A DNA stretch of 64,000 nt from Chamaecrista fasciculata (Eukaryota; Streptophyta; Magnoliopsida; Fabales; Fabaceae): assembly GCA_003254925.1 (NCBI GenBank), contig QANZ01039169.1, positions 36,192 through 100,191 on the forward strand. The letters run 5' to 3'. Each line of letters starts with the position of its first letter. Position 1 is the stretch's first letter. The translations under genes were made by a program, and so were the position numbers. The notes under the pieces were generated by a model that saw only the letters and a program-made list of their open reading frames with translations, did not search any database and was not told where the DNA came from. Positions 1 through 11,672 of this stretch are shown here, in pieces.

Positions 1-340
1 TTTTTTGTTATATTTTTGGTCTCATATATTTTGTTCAGGTTGTAGATTTAGTCTCGTTTCACTTTTGGTTTTATATCTTTTGGTCAAGTTGCAGAATTAG
101 TCACATATCTTGATCCAAAGATATAAGACCAATTTTGCAACATAACCAAAAGATATGAGACTAATTCTGCAACTTAATCCAAAGATATTGGACAAAAAAT
201 GTAAGACATAACCAAATTTGTAACCTGAACAAAATATATGGGACAAAAAGTGCAACAACAAAAAATTATGAGACCAAATTGAGACTTGAGCAAAAGTTAT
301 GGGACCAAAAGTGCACAACTCCAAAACTAAAGGGTGTAAA
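1..340. repeat. Foldback (MITE-like) element, left part cut by window edge
   Basis: The sequence folds on itself around position 115. The left arm carries several copies of a phrase like 'ttggtctcatatctttt', and the right arm carries the complement 'agatatgggaccaaaa'. Each arm is built of roughly 35-40 base subrepeats. The right end reads 'gggaccaaaagtgcac', the usual outer edge of this family, which recurs at about 16305, 55724, 56257, 62353 and 63170. No coding content is seen. Confidence 0.6.
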
Positions 341-430
341 ACTCAAATTAACCGCATGTAGAAAATTGTGGCTCATTTTATACATTTAGGTCATGTATTA
401 TTTTCTAATTGCATTTTGATCCCTATTACA

Positions 431-650
431 TAGGGATGGCAATTTATATCCTAAGTTAGGATATCCGTCCGTATCCATCGAAAAAATATCCGGTATCCGT
501 CAGATACCGGATATCGGATACGGATACGGATAGTGAAAATTAAATTTTTTTCGGATATTGGACGGATACGGATATTGCCCTCGAATACCCTATATCCGTC
601 CGAAATGAACGGATATTTAGGGTATCCGATATCCGATACCCTATTACTTA
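431..650. repeat. GGATATCC-rich palindromic repeat, possibly a hAT-type MITE
   Basis: It begins with 'tagggatggcaa', a start often seen on hAT-like elements. The rest is dense in 'ggatatcc', 'ggatacgg' and 'ccgatatccgatacc' blocks that pair with each other. The right edge near 'gataccctatt' could be the opposite terminus. I did not find a convincing 8-bp target duplication, so the class is a guess. Confidence 0.4.
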
Positions 651-724
651 TTTAATTTTTATATTTTACTTTTAATTTAACATTTTATATATAAATATTT
701 AAATTTAATTAATTATATTCATAT

Positions 725-1007
725 TGTTATAAATAATTATGTTTATGAATATCCACATTTGTCTTTTAGTATTCTCTATGCATAGAAGTTTGAGTTTTCC
801 TTTACTTTCTCTATGTACATGAATATGACATTATCCCTTCATTATGTACATTAAGTTAGTACATCCCCCTTATAGATCCTTTAGCCTATAAATAGAGGCT
901 TTAGGTGTTGATGTAAAGTTGATGAGATGAGTTGAATGATAAAAACCACTCTCCCCTCTTACATTTCTCTATTCTTTGAGTATTCATATTTCTTATATTT
1001 TATAACA
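725..1007 (+). repeat. 5' LTR of copia element
   Basis: The LTR runs from 'tgttataaataatt' to 'ttatattttataaca', with TG..CA ends, and is 283 bp long. A TATA-like 'cctataaatagagg' lies about 165 bp into it. It matches the 3' LTR closely, with scattered substitutions, so the insertion is old but still alignable. Confidence 0.88.
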
Positions 1008-1025
1008 CGTTATCAGCACGAGCCT
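1008..1025 (+). other. Primer-binding-site-like sequence
   Basis: Directly after the 5' LTR comes 'cgttatcagcacgagcct'. The core 'tatcagcacgag' in this position is what one expects of a copia minus-strand primer site. I did not match it to a particular tRNA. Confidence 0.55.
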
Positions 1026-1539
1026 CTACCGGTTTGAGCTTTTGGCATATGTGCACGTGTCTACTCATTCAAGCTTTTGGCATCTGTTCATGGGTCTCTG
1101 TCCATTTGAGTTCTAGGTAATTGAACATGAGCCTTTACTGGTGAGTTTTTGGTAACTAAGTACAAATCTCTTCTGATTTCAATTTTGGATAATTAAAGAG
1201 GTAAGTTAATTATCTTTCAAGTTTTCTTGTTAACTTACTAAAGGTAAGAAACTTTTATGCTGGATTGTTTATCATTATCATAATATATTTTATAAGTTTA
1301 TTATTATGGTTGTCTTCTTAAGATTTGAAAATGTTTCGTATAGCTTGAAACTTCATATGATTAAATAAAAGTGACCAAGTCACATGTAATTACAGTTTCA
1401 TATGATTAAGTAAATGACTTGAAGTCATATTATGTTTTGATTCAACTTTATTGAATCAATTATTGTATTCTTGCCAAAGATTAGTGCAATGAAAGGTTAT
1501 TGCACATGTTGATTATTTATCAAGGGCTATAGTTTGGTA

Positions 1540-1790
1540 TTTTGGCTATTGAAGCTGTTTAATATCACCCTTGACGGCTAATAAACTTTGGCTATTGAAG
1601 CTGTATAATATCAGCCCCGAAGGCTTAGACTTTAGCTATTGAAGCTGTCTTATATCAGGCCTAAAAGCTAATAGTTTGACTATTGAAATGATCCTATAAT
1701 GCCTTGAAGACAATAATTTGGCTATTGAAGCTGTGTTATATCAGCCATGAAGGCTAATAGTCAAATAGAAATTAATAACCTTGAAGGCGA
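1540..1790 (+). repeat. Tandem repeat in copia leader, ~60-bp units
   Basis: About four units share 'ttggctattgaagctgt', then 'atatcagcc', then 'gaaggctaata'. The units have drifted and vary in length. The same array is present in reverse complement in the second relic near 39090-39370, so it belongs to the element rather than to the insertion site. Confidence 0.75.
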
Positions 1791-2739
1791 ACCTTGAAGG
1801 TGAATAGAATTATATTTTGACCAATTGCTGATAGCAATTACGGTGTTGTCAAAAATATATATATATATTTGTCAATAGTCTTGAAGACTAACATCAATCT
1901 AAATATTTGATAGACCTGAAGGTCTATATCAAAATAAATGTTTATTTTATGTGGATTGATTGATGTATTTTTAGATGTCATATGTGATCACAATTAATCT
2001 TGTGAGGTGTTTGATATGTCAAAAATTATTGATATTGAGTCTCCAGTAGAGACGGCAGTGACAATATTTCAATTATTAAATGAGATTATCATTGATTTAT
2101 TTTGACAAGTGAACCTGAAGTTCACAGTACATTTATTCTGATAATGATTATTTTTCTCTGAAAGAAAGAGAATTGAAAAATCTCACAAAGATACTTTGGA
2201 AGAGTAATAATATATACTCTAGAAGAGTATGAATCTCATATTAACAAGATTATATTTCTTGACGTAACCCTGTAGTGGTTTGGAATTTGGATACTATTAA
2301 AGTATGACATCAATAAACTCAAGAAAAATTTGAGTATATGATATGAATGAGTTTACATCTTGGTATCTCAATGAATATGAGATAGTTCCTGAAGAACTAA
2401 ATATGAGATAGTTCCCGAAGAACTAATCCATTTTATTTAATTTATTTATCTCATTTATTTCTTTGATTATATATTATTATTGTATTATCCAGTTTTCATT
2501 TGGTTAACAATTTATATGTTAATAATGTATTCTTTTATTTCTTTCATACTTTCATCTATCTTTATATGATTTCTTGTTTGATTATAAATCATGTATACAT
2601 CATATTGTATATCATACGATCAAATATCTTGTTGAATTATATCAAGCTTTCCTGAAGGAAAGCAAAATATGATGGAGGAAAAAGTAAATATAATATCGGG
2701 CATGACGGCATGTGATCATATGCTCCAGAAGAGCCCTCC

Positions 2740-3540
2740 ATCTTGTACTATATTTGTATTAGTATAATTAAAACATATGTTGTAATGGACCAGAAGTTCA
2801 TTGACATATGTTGTAATGAAGCAGAGGTTCATTATTTTAAAGGAGAAATGAACCAGAAGTTCATTAATTTAAAGGATACGTTTATAATTTTGTATGACCG
2901 GTTAGACCATCCCGGTTCACGAATAATGCGAACTCAAATTAATGCCTATTAAAGAACTAAAGGTTTCTTGTATATAATGAGTTCTTGTGTTGCATGTTCT
3001 CAATGAAAATTGGTTTTAAGACCATTACCAGCAAAAGTTGGGATTGGATCCCTTGGAATTCTTGAACGCGTTCATAGAAAAATTGTGGACCTGAAGTGCC
3101 ACCTTGTGGACATGTCGATCCACTTTGTTCCAAGAAAAAGATTGAGCTTAAGTTTTGGATTATTCCATCAAGAAAATTTTATAATGCTGGTGAATTTATA
3201 TCCCAAGTTTTAAAGGGCTATTATATGCTAGTTGGGATAAATGTGGTACATCATGTTGTCTGTGTCCACACGGTAAATGGTCTTGTTGAATAATTAAATG
3301 CCTGATGAGAACATATCAATTTATATGATGCAGCACTTGTACGCATTAAATTAATAACGTATCGTAAATTCTCCCCTATGCTATTGGCTTTGGGTCAGGA
3401 GCCGAATATTTCTCATTTAAGAATTCTTTGGGTGCTGGATTTATATTGCTCCACCATGTGAATCAAAATGGGCTCCAACGAAAATTGAGAATATCAGTTG
3501 GGTATGGATCCCACTCACTTATTAAATGTCTTAAACTCCT
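2740..3540 (+). pseudogene. Copia integrase remnant
   Basis: Around 2895 the translation reads YDRLDHPGS, a decayed form of the copia pre-integrase motif (usually ..RLGHPG..). Further on, fragments around 3050-3300 (ERVHRKI, PPCGHVDPLC, KGYYMLVG) and 3375-3480 match the catalytic core and C-terminal part of copia integrase, but in different frames. Stops and frameshifts separate every block, and no functional protein is possible. Confidence 0.75.
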
Positions 3541-4189
3541 GAAGGGAGATAGTTCATGACATGATTTGTTAATGAAATTAATTTTTCAGCATTAGGGGGA
3601 GAAAGAAAATAGCTGGAATGGAAAAATGAATTACAAGGAATGCATGATTATTATATTTATTTGATCCTCATGTGAACTTGAAGTTCAAAGTAATTTATTT
3701 GAAGAATATTGTAAATAAATTGCAAAATGCATTCACTGACCCATAGAAATGGTAAAGACAGATTTTCCAGCTGAAAATGCTTCAATATATATTGAAGTCC
3801 CTGAATGGACTAATCGGTTCCAGAGATAAGAATCCTCAAAAATAAAAGGAACATCTGAAAAAGATGGTTGAATCGAGGAAATATATAAAGGCATAATGAA
3901 CGAAAAATCTCCGGAAGAGATTCAGGTACCTGAAAGTGAATAATGAGATCTCAATATGTTTATTATTGCCAAAGTATGGAACCGATAAGAAAATATTGTC
4001 GACAAAGTATTTAAATATAATGTAGCGCTACAAATTACAAATTATAAAAAATTGAGGATCATGAATATTGGCCAAATTGACAAGAAAGGATCCAAGATGA
4101 GTAAAACTCACTTGAGAAATGTGGAAATTTTTGGACTTCCACAGACATAATGGTGTACAACCAGCATGATGGTGTACAACCAGTTGAAT

Positions 4190-4660
4190 ATAAATAAGTC
4201 TTTGTGCGAAAAGAAACGAGCGAATTGCAATTTTGAGATACAAAGACTAGAAATTTATTTTAAGGAGTTTAATTCTCCCGTGGTGGATGCAATTATTTTG
4301 AATATATGATCTGACTGTTTATAAAAGGCTTTGATGTTCAAATATTTGAAGGTGTGAAGTTAGTAGGGTACAAATGAGTTTATGAGTAAAATCGTAATAA
4401 AATGAAAGGCTAAAGTCGTAGGATATAAACTCAAAGGTCTCACATTGAATATGTAAATACATATTCTCTAGAGATGGATGCAATCCAGAAGATGGATGCG
4501 ACCCTCTTCAAATATTTTAGTAGTTTGACATTGTATGAAAAACTAGATATGCATCTAATGAGTTTGGTTATAGTCCATTCATATGACTTATTGAACAATG
4601 AAATTTATATGAAAATCCCTGAAGGATTATAGGAAGCATGCCAGATGTCTTGTACAATAA
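4190..4660 (+). pseudogene. Copia reverse transcriptase remnant
   Basis: At about 4190 the frame gives YKQVFVRK, resembling the start of the copia reverse transcriptase domain. At about 4540-4630 it gives LDMHLMSLVIVHSYDLLNNE and then IYMKIPEG, a decayed form of the conserved 'AYLYGSLDN.IYMKIPEG' block. In-frame stops and lost segments separate them. Confidence 0.75.
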
Positions 4661-5655
4661 ATATGAATAAAATCCTACATGAGTTTAAAAAAAAAACTGG
4701 ACATATGTGGTACATTTATCTCAAGAAATATTATTTAAAAGATATCAAACTGTGTATATTTATTATTGTTGGAACTCCTGAAGAGTTCATAACATAGTAA
4801 AATATTGATAGTTTTGCAAGAAAAAATTTGCAAAGATAAAATTTTGTCTCATCTTACAGATTATGCATATTATAATAGTGAGGTTATCACTCATATTATA
4901 TAGAAAGTGTATTGAGATTATTTCACATGGATAAGGTGCATGGAAATGGTGTAACCATGCCATATTAGATAAATCATTTGAAGTGATAAAGTATCCTATT
5001 AACCTCAAATGAAGATGCAATTCTTTGGTCCTGTAGTACCATATTTTCATATTATAAGTGGATTACTGTTTTCAGTACACTTGCTAGCGAGATATAGTTC
5101 TTCATTAAAAGGAATGAAAAAAATATTTTAAAAATAAAAGTTTATTTAAATAAATTTAGTTCACCATTCCTTGATGATGTAGATGCTAGCGTATTATCTG
5201 ACCTTCAGAGACAATGCATAAGGCAAATAAAAATGTGTTTAGTTGAGACTACTAATTTAACACATCCAGAAGATGTGTAATTTGTTTTTGCAGGAAACTC
5301 TGTCAACCTTATTGTATGAAGATAATATGACATGTATAGTTCAGCTAAAAGAGAATTTAGCAGATTTACTTGTGATATCAAAAACAAGGCGACATAGAAG
5401 TTCAACAAGTTCGCTCAAGTGATAATTTAGCAAATTTATTTATGGAGGCATTGCCAATTGCAACATTTGAGAAATTGGTTCATCAGATTTAAATGCGGAA
5501 ATTAAAAGATCCTTAGTGATGTTATGATGAGGGGGAGATACGCGCTGTACTCTTTTTCCCTTCGCCATGGTTTTGTCCCACTGGGTTTTCCTGGCAAGGT
5601 TTTTAATGAGGCAGCATGTAATGCATATCAATAAATTGTGGATATTCAAGGGGAG

Positions 5656-5936
5656 TGTTATAAATAATTATGTTTATGAATATCCACATTTGTCTTTTGG
5701 TATTCTCTATGCATAGAAGTTTGAGTTTTCCTTTACTTTCTCTATGTACATGAATATGACCTTATCTCTTCATTATGTACATTAAGTTGGTACACCTCCC
5801 TTATAGATCCTTTAGCCTATAAATAGAGACTTTAGGTGTTGATGTAAAGTTGATGATATAAGTTGAATGAAAGACCACTCTTCCCTCTTACTTTTCTCTA
5901 TTCTTTCACTATTCATATTTGTTATATTTTATAACA
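5656..5936 (+). repeat. 3' LTR of copia element, preceded by polypurine tract
   Basis: This 281-bp copy runs from 'tgttataaataatt' to 'atattttataaca' and matches 725-1007. The purine run 'caaggggag' at 5648-5655 immediately before it is the expected plus-strand priming tract. The LTR ends only about 200 bp before the CSN3 start codon. Confidence 0.88.
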
Positions 5937-6139
5937 TATTCTCACTTTTTGTTCGTGTGATAAAATTTAATTCTTTTAGATTAATTTATTTTGTTTTGTC
6001 CGCTTGATTTTATTATTTTATATTACTGCATTTGCACGCTCAAGCAATTTATATTAGTGAGAGCCCTTTCACTTTGTGCATGTTTGTGTATTCAGTATTG
6101 TATGCACTGCGTTGAAATCGTGAGAGTGAGTGTGAATCT
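5937..6139 (+). promoter_or_regulatory. CSN3 5' flank / likely 5' UTR and core promoter
   Basis: This 203-bp stretch between the copia LTR and the CSN3 start is the only non-repetitive DNA upstream of the gene in the window. 'ttttatattactgc' at about 6014-6030 is a weak TATA candidate. Transcription may start here or within the LTR, which has its own TATA-like 'cctataaatagag' near 5817. This is inference from spacing. Confidence 0.35.
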
Positions 6140-9100
6140 ATGGTAATGGAGGCACTGGTATCGCAAATTCTACAGCTATCAGGCACCGATATCGCTCGTC
6201 TTCACGCCATCTTGAAGTCATCAGATGATTTGCTACGCGTTGAATCCACTCGATTATCTTCTGTTCTAACCCAGCTTGATCCCTCCAAGCACTCTCTAGG
6301 TTTTCTTTATTTTCTGTAAGCCTAAATTCGTTTAACGAGCTCTCTTTTCCATTTTTAATTTCTCTTTTTTCTTTTAGAAATGCCTTCCATGATGCATTGT
6401 TTTGACTATTTGTTTCTTCCATTAGACCTGGGAAGTTGAAACTTAAACTTAGAATAGGAAGACAATAAGCAAGGGACTGTCTTACTTGTATGTGTGTGTG
6501 TATTAGAATATGGTATTCAGAAACAGAAAAGATAATGTTAGGGGCCAAAACAGAGTCTGGGTTGAATCAGGTTCCAGCTGTTTGTGTTTCTTACTGATGT
6601 CTTTTTTTTTCTTCTTTTCTGTAACTGGGTATACATTTATGTTGACAGAGAGGCATCCACAGCTAGTTCAATTTCAAAAGAGCAAGTTGAGACAGTATTT
6701 CCAATTATTACCAACTTTATCCATGCTTGCACCATGGAGCAAATTCAGTTGGCACCTGATAAATGTATGCATATCCATGTTCTGAAATGTCTTCATCAAA
6801 CAATATTGTGTCATTCTCCTTCCTAAGTCCTAACTTCCTAGCACAATTGTTTAATTTTTACAGTCATATGTCTTTGCAAGAGGTTGAAAGACCAAGTGAT
6901 GTTGCTTCAAGCTCCCATTCGAGGAGTGGGTCCTTTGCTGACTGCCCTTCGGAAACTTCAGACCTCTACTGAACACTTGAGTCCCCTGCATCCTGAATTT
7001 CTTATGCTTTGCTTGTTGGCAAAGTGTTACAAAACTGGTCTATCCATACTGGAGGATGACATTTTCGAAGTAGATCAACCAAAAGACCTTTTTCTCTACT
7101 GTTATTACGGGTGTGTTTCTCTCTTTTTCCTTTTCTATTCTTCCACAGTAATCTTTATTAGGGGGTTGAATTTTGTGTATTTTAGTATTGCACATTACTT
7201 TATGGCATATACTTTAGTTTCTTTATCGTTAATGAAGTTTTTGCTGCACTTGTTTTTATTTTAGAGAATCACATACTTGAAATACTTATCAATTTTTTCT
7301 AGGTTTTAATTTGTGTGTATATTTTTATATATATATATATAATTTTTTTCCCTCTATGATTTTGCTAGTGAAATTGAAATGTTTGATTTAGTAACATTAT
7401 TAAACAGAATTTGTCAAATGGCCAAGTTTACATATGGTTAATTGCCTTGAGTCTTAGGCTAAAAGAAAAAGCACCTCTTGTTATTTGTGATTTATTATTT
7501 GTGGCACTCTCCATATCACATGATTAAGTAATTCATGTCTCTCTCAAACATGCATATTAAAAACAAAGAAAACGCTAGCTAGCAAGTTCTGAACTGTAAG
7601 CTGTTTATTAAAGTAATCAGAAAACAAGCATACTGTGGATTGTGTTGGCTCCCCTGTTGTAAGATAAAAAATTTTAACACCTTGGTTAGCATTTAGCAAT
7701 GACTTGAGTAGCAGATATTCTCTTTTACAACATTTAATTCTATTTTATTTATTTTTTGAATTTTCATACTGTATTTTGTCTTTGAACCGTTTTTTATTTG
7801 CTTAGGAGTTAGGACCACTTTAAGCAAATTGTGTTGACAAATTTTTGGCTTTTCTTGCTTAAATACTGATGTAATCATACTTTTTAAAACACAACCTGAC
7901 ATGTGTTTATAAATTTCTTCATTGGTCCCACAGTTGATTTGGTAGGGTTGTATAGTGAAAATTACTAGTGGTCTCTTGGCAAGGAAATAAAGAGGAAGGA
8001 GACAAAGAAAATAAATTGGTCTCCATTTCCATAATAATACTTCATGTCAAATATGTTATGATAATAAGGTGAACATTGGCTAAAAATACTGTCAAGAGTC
8101 AAAAGTCAAAACCAAAGATTTTGATTTTGCTACTTTACCCTTATACAGTTATACTTTGTCTATAGATGTTCTGAATTAGCTTTATATAAGCTTAACCATG
8201 AGTTTAGCATACTTTCCTTACAGATATAAACTCCCAAAATGCACAAGGAATGAAAAACCTACATTGTCAAAATATTTCTTTTCTTCTCTATTTCCTCTCT
8301 TTTCTTCACTTTCCAGTCTCCTATTATTTACCTTTCTGACCAAGCAATGTGAGAAGCAGAAAAGATAGTTAAGTCTGTGCTGGCCAACCTTTGACCTGTG
8401 TCTACAAAACACTATAACTCCCTGCAACTCCATGGCCTTTTAAATCTGCATAATATTCTCTTTAATTAACATAGTTTAAATTATAATCACTGTTTAGGCT
8501 GACCAGTTTCGAGTTTAGTAATGACATCTTCATTTAGTTGTTTGGGCTTTATGCTTCAGTCAGTGTTGTCTGACTTTTTGACTATGGGACAGAGGTATGA
8601 TATGCATTGGACTGAAGAACTTTCAAAAGGCAATGGAGCTTCTGCATAATGTATGTCATGTATGCTTAACCAGCTTATATTGGTCATGGTTCTTTATAAT
8701 AGTACCCTCTTAGTTTGTAGCTCACAAATTATTTTCTAGGTTGTAACTGCTCCAATGTCTACCATAAGTGCTATAGCTGTTGAAGCTTACAAAAAGTATA
8801 TATTGGTTTCTCTCATTCAGCATGGACAGGTAAGCATTTCTTTCCTTCTAGTCTTTTATGTCGGAAGAAAATAAACACTTGTATCTTGGCCAATTGTGCC
8901 TTTCTTTTTCTGTTGAATCAGTTGACCATTTTATTTCTGGTGGCAGTTCTCCTCCTCTCTTCTTAAGTATGCCTCCTCTGTAGCTCAGAGGAACCTAAAG
9001 ACCTTCTCTCAGGTGTGTGTATCAAAGCCTTTATTTTTGAACTATTTCTAGAGCATGCTGTTAAATTTTGCATTGAAGGATCAATGCTGTTGCTTTATTA

Positions 9101-11672
9101 AAAAGTAATGCAATATTTTAAAAATTTTTGAGTCTAATGTGTGTACATTGTTGCTATCAGTGATTTTACTTGCTTGCTTGGCTTCTCTGACTATTATTAG
9201 GTAGGCAATGACAGCAAACTTTGTTCAGAGTTTTCAGTGGACAAGAGAGCTACATTTGTTTTAAATTGATTCTTTGTTTGTGATTCAGCCTTCTCTTGTT
9301 AGCAACGTACATATAATTCTCTGGTTTGGCAGATTCTTAATGTATTTATCCTCTTACAATCTGGAGAGTGACTGAATCTGACTTAGACTTGCTATAAATT
9401 GACTGATTTGGCAGGTTCTCAATGTATTCATTCTTGATTTGTGCTATCAACTTGAACAAAAACATGTCCGACTAGTTTTGTTTGTTTTGTTATACTTGTA
9501 TTTTTCATCCTTTTGGTTCATTAATTTTGTTTAGCTCTGCTGGATACAATTGACTTGTTCCTTATGTACATGTTTTGATAACTGGAGGCTGGTTAACCTT
9601 TATATGATTGTTTTTCATTTGAGCAGCCTTACATTGAACTAGCAAATACTTATGGCAGAGGGAAAATCTCTGAGTTAGAGGCCTTTGTGCAGACTAATAC
9701 GGAGATGTTTCAAAATGTGGGTTCTTCCATATTCTTGTTTATAAGAAGCATTAGGGATTATGATTAGAAGCCTTATATTTAATATATATATATATATATT
9801 TCTATTCCAGATGATTGTTTCTCTAAAAATATTTCTGGTTTCAGGATAACAACATCGGACTAGTTAAGCAGGTTGTATCATCTATGCATAAGCGTAATAT
9901 TCAGAGACTGACTCAGACGTATTTGACTCTTTCTCTCCAAGATATAGCCAACATGGTGCATTTGAAGAGTCCAAAGGAGGCGGAGATGCGCGTGCTTCAA
10001 ATGGTACTCCTCAAAGCAAAGCACCAAGTTTGTTAATCACTTTTATGTGGCATTGACATTGTAACACTAGAGGTAGGAGAATGAGTGGGCATTAGATAGA
10101 AAGTTGGCGTAGCACTTATCCTAGAAAAGTTAGTTGAAACACACCTTAGGTGGTTTGATCATATACAAAGAAGGCCGTTAGAGGCTCTATGGAAGATAGC
10201 CCAATAACTGGATGTAGGTGATACAACTAAGCCAAGAACAACAGAAAAATAAACCACAAGTGAAAGGATCTCACACTTGGAAATAACTGAAATCTGATAT
10301 ATTCATTCCATGACATTACAATAATGATTAGGAGTATATATAACAGTACTCCTACACCAGTTTACACTGCTTAGTCACCATAACACGTGGCAACAGTAGG
10401 AACATAGGAAACATGCAAACTTATCCTAATTACCTATAATGCATAACTGTCTTACATATAACTGTATCCTAAACTGAAATGAAACATATCTGTCCTACTT
10501 TCTATATAGAGAATACACGTGGATCATAATATGTAGTCTTTAGACAACAATAACTGTAAAAGATGAGAAGAAACTGATTGATCTTCTTTTGGGCCTTCTG
10601 CTGTACCATGTTTGGGCTTCTTCCTCCTAGAATATGTCAGCCAAGGCCTTGCATCTCTCTTGGCAGTGGCTGGTATCGTATCAGTAGGGGAAAACAAAAG
10701 AAAAAGATAGGAGAAGCTATTAGGATTGATTTAATTATTAATAATCTAACCATTGGAATGAGTAAGGATAGAACACATTGGCAGTGATTGATCTATATAT
10801 CTGACCCCACCTAGTGGGAAAAGGCTTTTTATTGTTGTTGTTGTATTGACATTGTTACACTAATAACATATTTTTAAAATTACAGATTCAGGATGGTGAA
10901 ATTCATGCAACAATCAACCAAAAGGATGGGATGGTTAGATTCTTAGAGGATCCTGAGCAATATAAAACCTGCCAGATGATTGAGCGTTTTGATTCATCGA
11001 TCCGTAGGTATGCTCTTGTATATTTATACTGAGTATCGACCCTCTTGAGGACATTATCCTTCTTGACTGTACTTGGTAATAAGACAATTAGTAAATTTGT
11101 AAGTGTATGCTTCAATTGGAAAGGATAGAGAAGGTAAAAGGAAAGTGAATGGGAGGGAATTTTTTATTTAGACATTTTCTTTTATTTAGATTGAAAAAAT
11201 TATTTTATTTCCTTTCGTTCCCATCTCATTTTACTCAATTTAAATATACTCTAAAGGAAAATTGTTCTAAACCCAAATTAGGAAAAATGTGTAGATGATG
11301 CATTCTCTTTCTTTACCCTAAACATAAGTATTCTGCTAGAGCTTTTTTTTTCCCCCTCTATTTTGTGTATTAGGTAATCTTCTTTCTAGATTATTCTTCC
11401 TTCCAGTTATATAAATTTTCAATGTCCCATGCAGGATGATGGGACTCTCAAGGAAGTTAAATGTGATGGAAGAAAGACTTTTATGCGATCAGGCGTACTT
11501 GTCAAAGGTGAGCAATATGTTCTGTTTGTATCTTGCATCTGATCCTACATGCATGTCTCTAGCATTGATCACTAATAAGAGTTATTATGGTCTATGTTCT
11601 CAGACAAGGAAAGAGCCACAGAGATATGACTTCGATGACTTTGATAATATTTCCCAGAAATTCTACATTTAA
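6140..11672 (+). CDS. CSN3: COP9 signalosome complex subunit 3 (CSN3)
   Basis: The eight-subunit COP9 signalosome removes NEDD8 from cullin-RING ubiquitin ligases in the nucleus and is essential for light development in plants (FUSCA genes); this subunit is a PCI-domain scaffold. Exons: 6140-6315, 6649-6764, 6864-7110, 8593-8650, 8740-8829, 8947-9012, 9627-9716, 9845-10003, 10886-11007, 11435-11507, 11604-11672, all with GT..AG borders. They join in frame to 421 aa, close to the 429 or so of Arabidopsis CSN3. Diagnostic stretches are [15 protein letters not shown] (N-terminus), [19 protein letters not shown], and the PCI winged-helix region [28 protein letters not shown] (about residues 305-375). 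The C-terminus is [15 protein letters not shown]. Start: ATG at 6140; a second in-frame ATG follows two codons later. Intron 8 holds a LINE. An orphan copy of exon 11 lies at 23674-23744. Confidence 0.95.
10070..10844 (+). mobile_element. 5'-truncated RTE-type LINE in CSN3 intron 8, itself interrupted
   Basis: The interior encodes decayed pieces of the RTE-type C-terminal region ([15 protein letters not shown] near 10150, then DRTHWQ and a degenerate 'DPT' tail near 10770-10810). It ends with 'accccacctagtgggaaaag' and a TTG-repeat tail. It is bounded by 18-bp direct repeats ATTGACATTGTAACACTA (10052-10069) and the same with one change (10845-10862). About 450 bp in the middle (roughly 10246-10700) is foreign and looks like an LTR in reverse orientation, with a TATA-like 'gttatatatactcc' on the minus strand, but I could not define its ends. 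Confidence 0.75.

Larger units (their letters stand above)
725..5936 (+). mobile_element. Degenerate Ty1/copia LTR retrotransposon
   Basis: Two matching LTRs (725-1007 and 5656-5936) flank about 4.6 kb of decayed interior. A primer-binding-like site follows the left LTR and a polypurine tract precedes the right one. Remnants of integrase (about 2740-3540) and reverse transcriptase (about 4190-4660) lie in the plus orientation, in copia order (integrase before reverse transcriptase), all broken by stops and frameshifts. The flanks are 'ttcatat' on the left and 'tattctc' on the right; they give no clean 5-bp target duplication, although 'tattc' occurs on both sides with four extra bases on the left. 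A sister relic in reverse orientation is at 35093-39499. Many small hairpins with a shared loop run through the interior (see findings). Confidence 0.9.

Noticed and set aside
1540..1790. CRISPR-like array
   Set aside because: Units are contiguous, drifted and part of a plant retroelement leader; there are no spacers of constant length.
725..5936. Active copia retrotransposon
   Set aside because: Gag-pol is broken in every block, and the LTRs have diverged from each other.
6510..7264. Separate small genes in the CSN3 5' region
   Set aside because: They are exons 2 and 3 of CSN3 read together with flanking intron.
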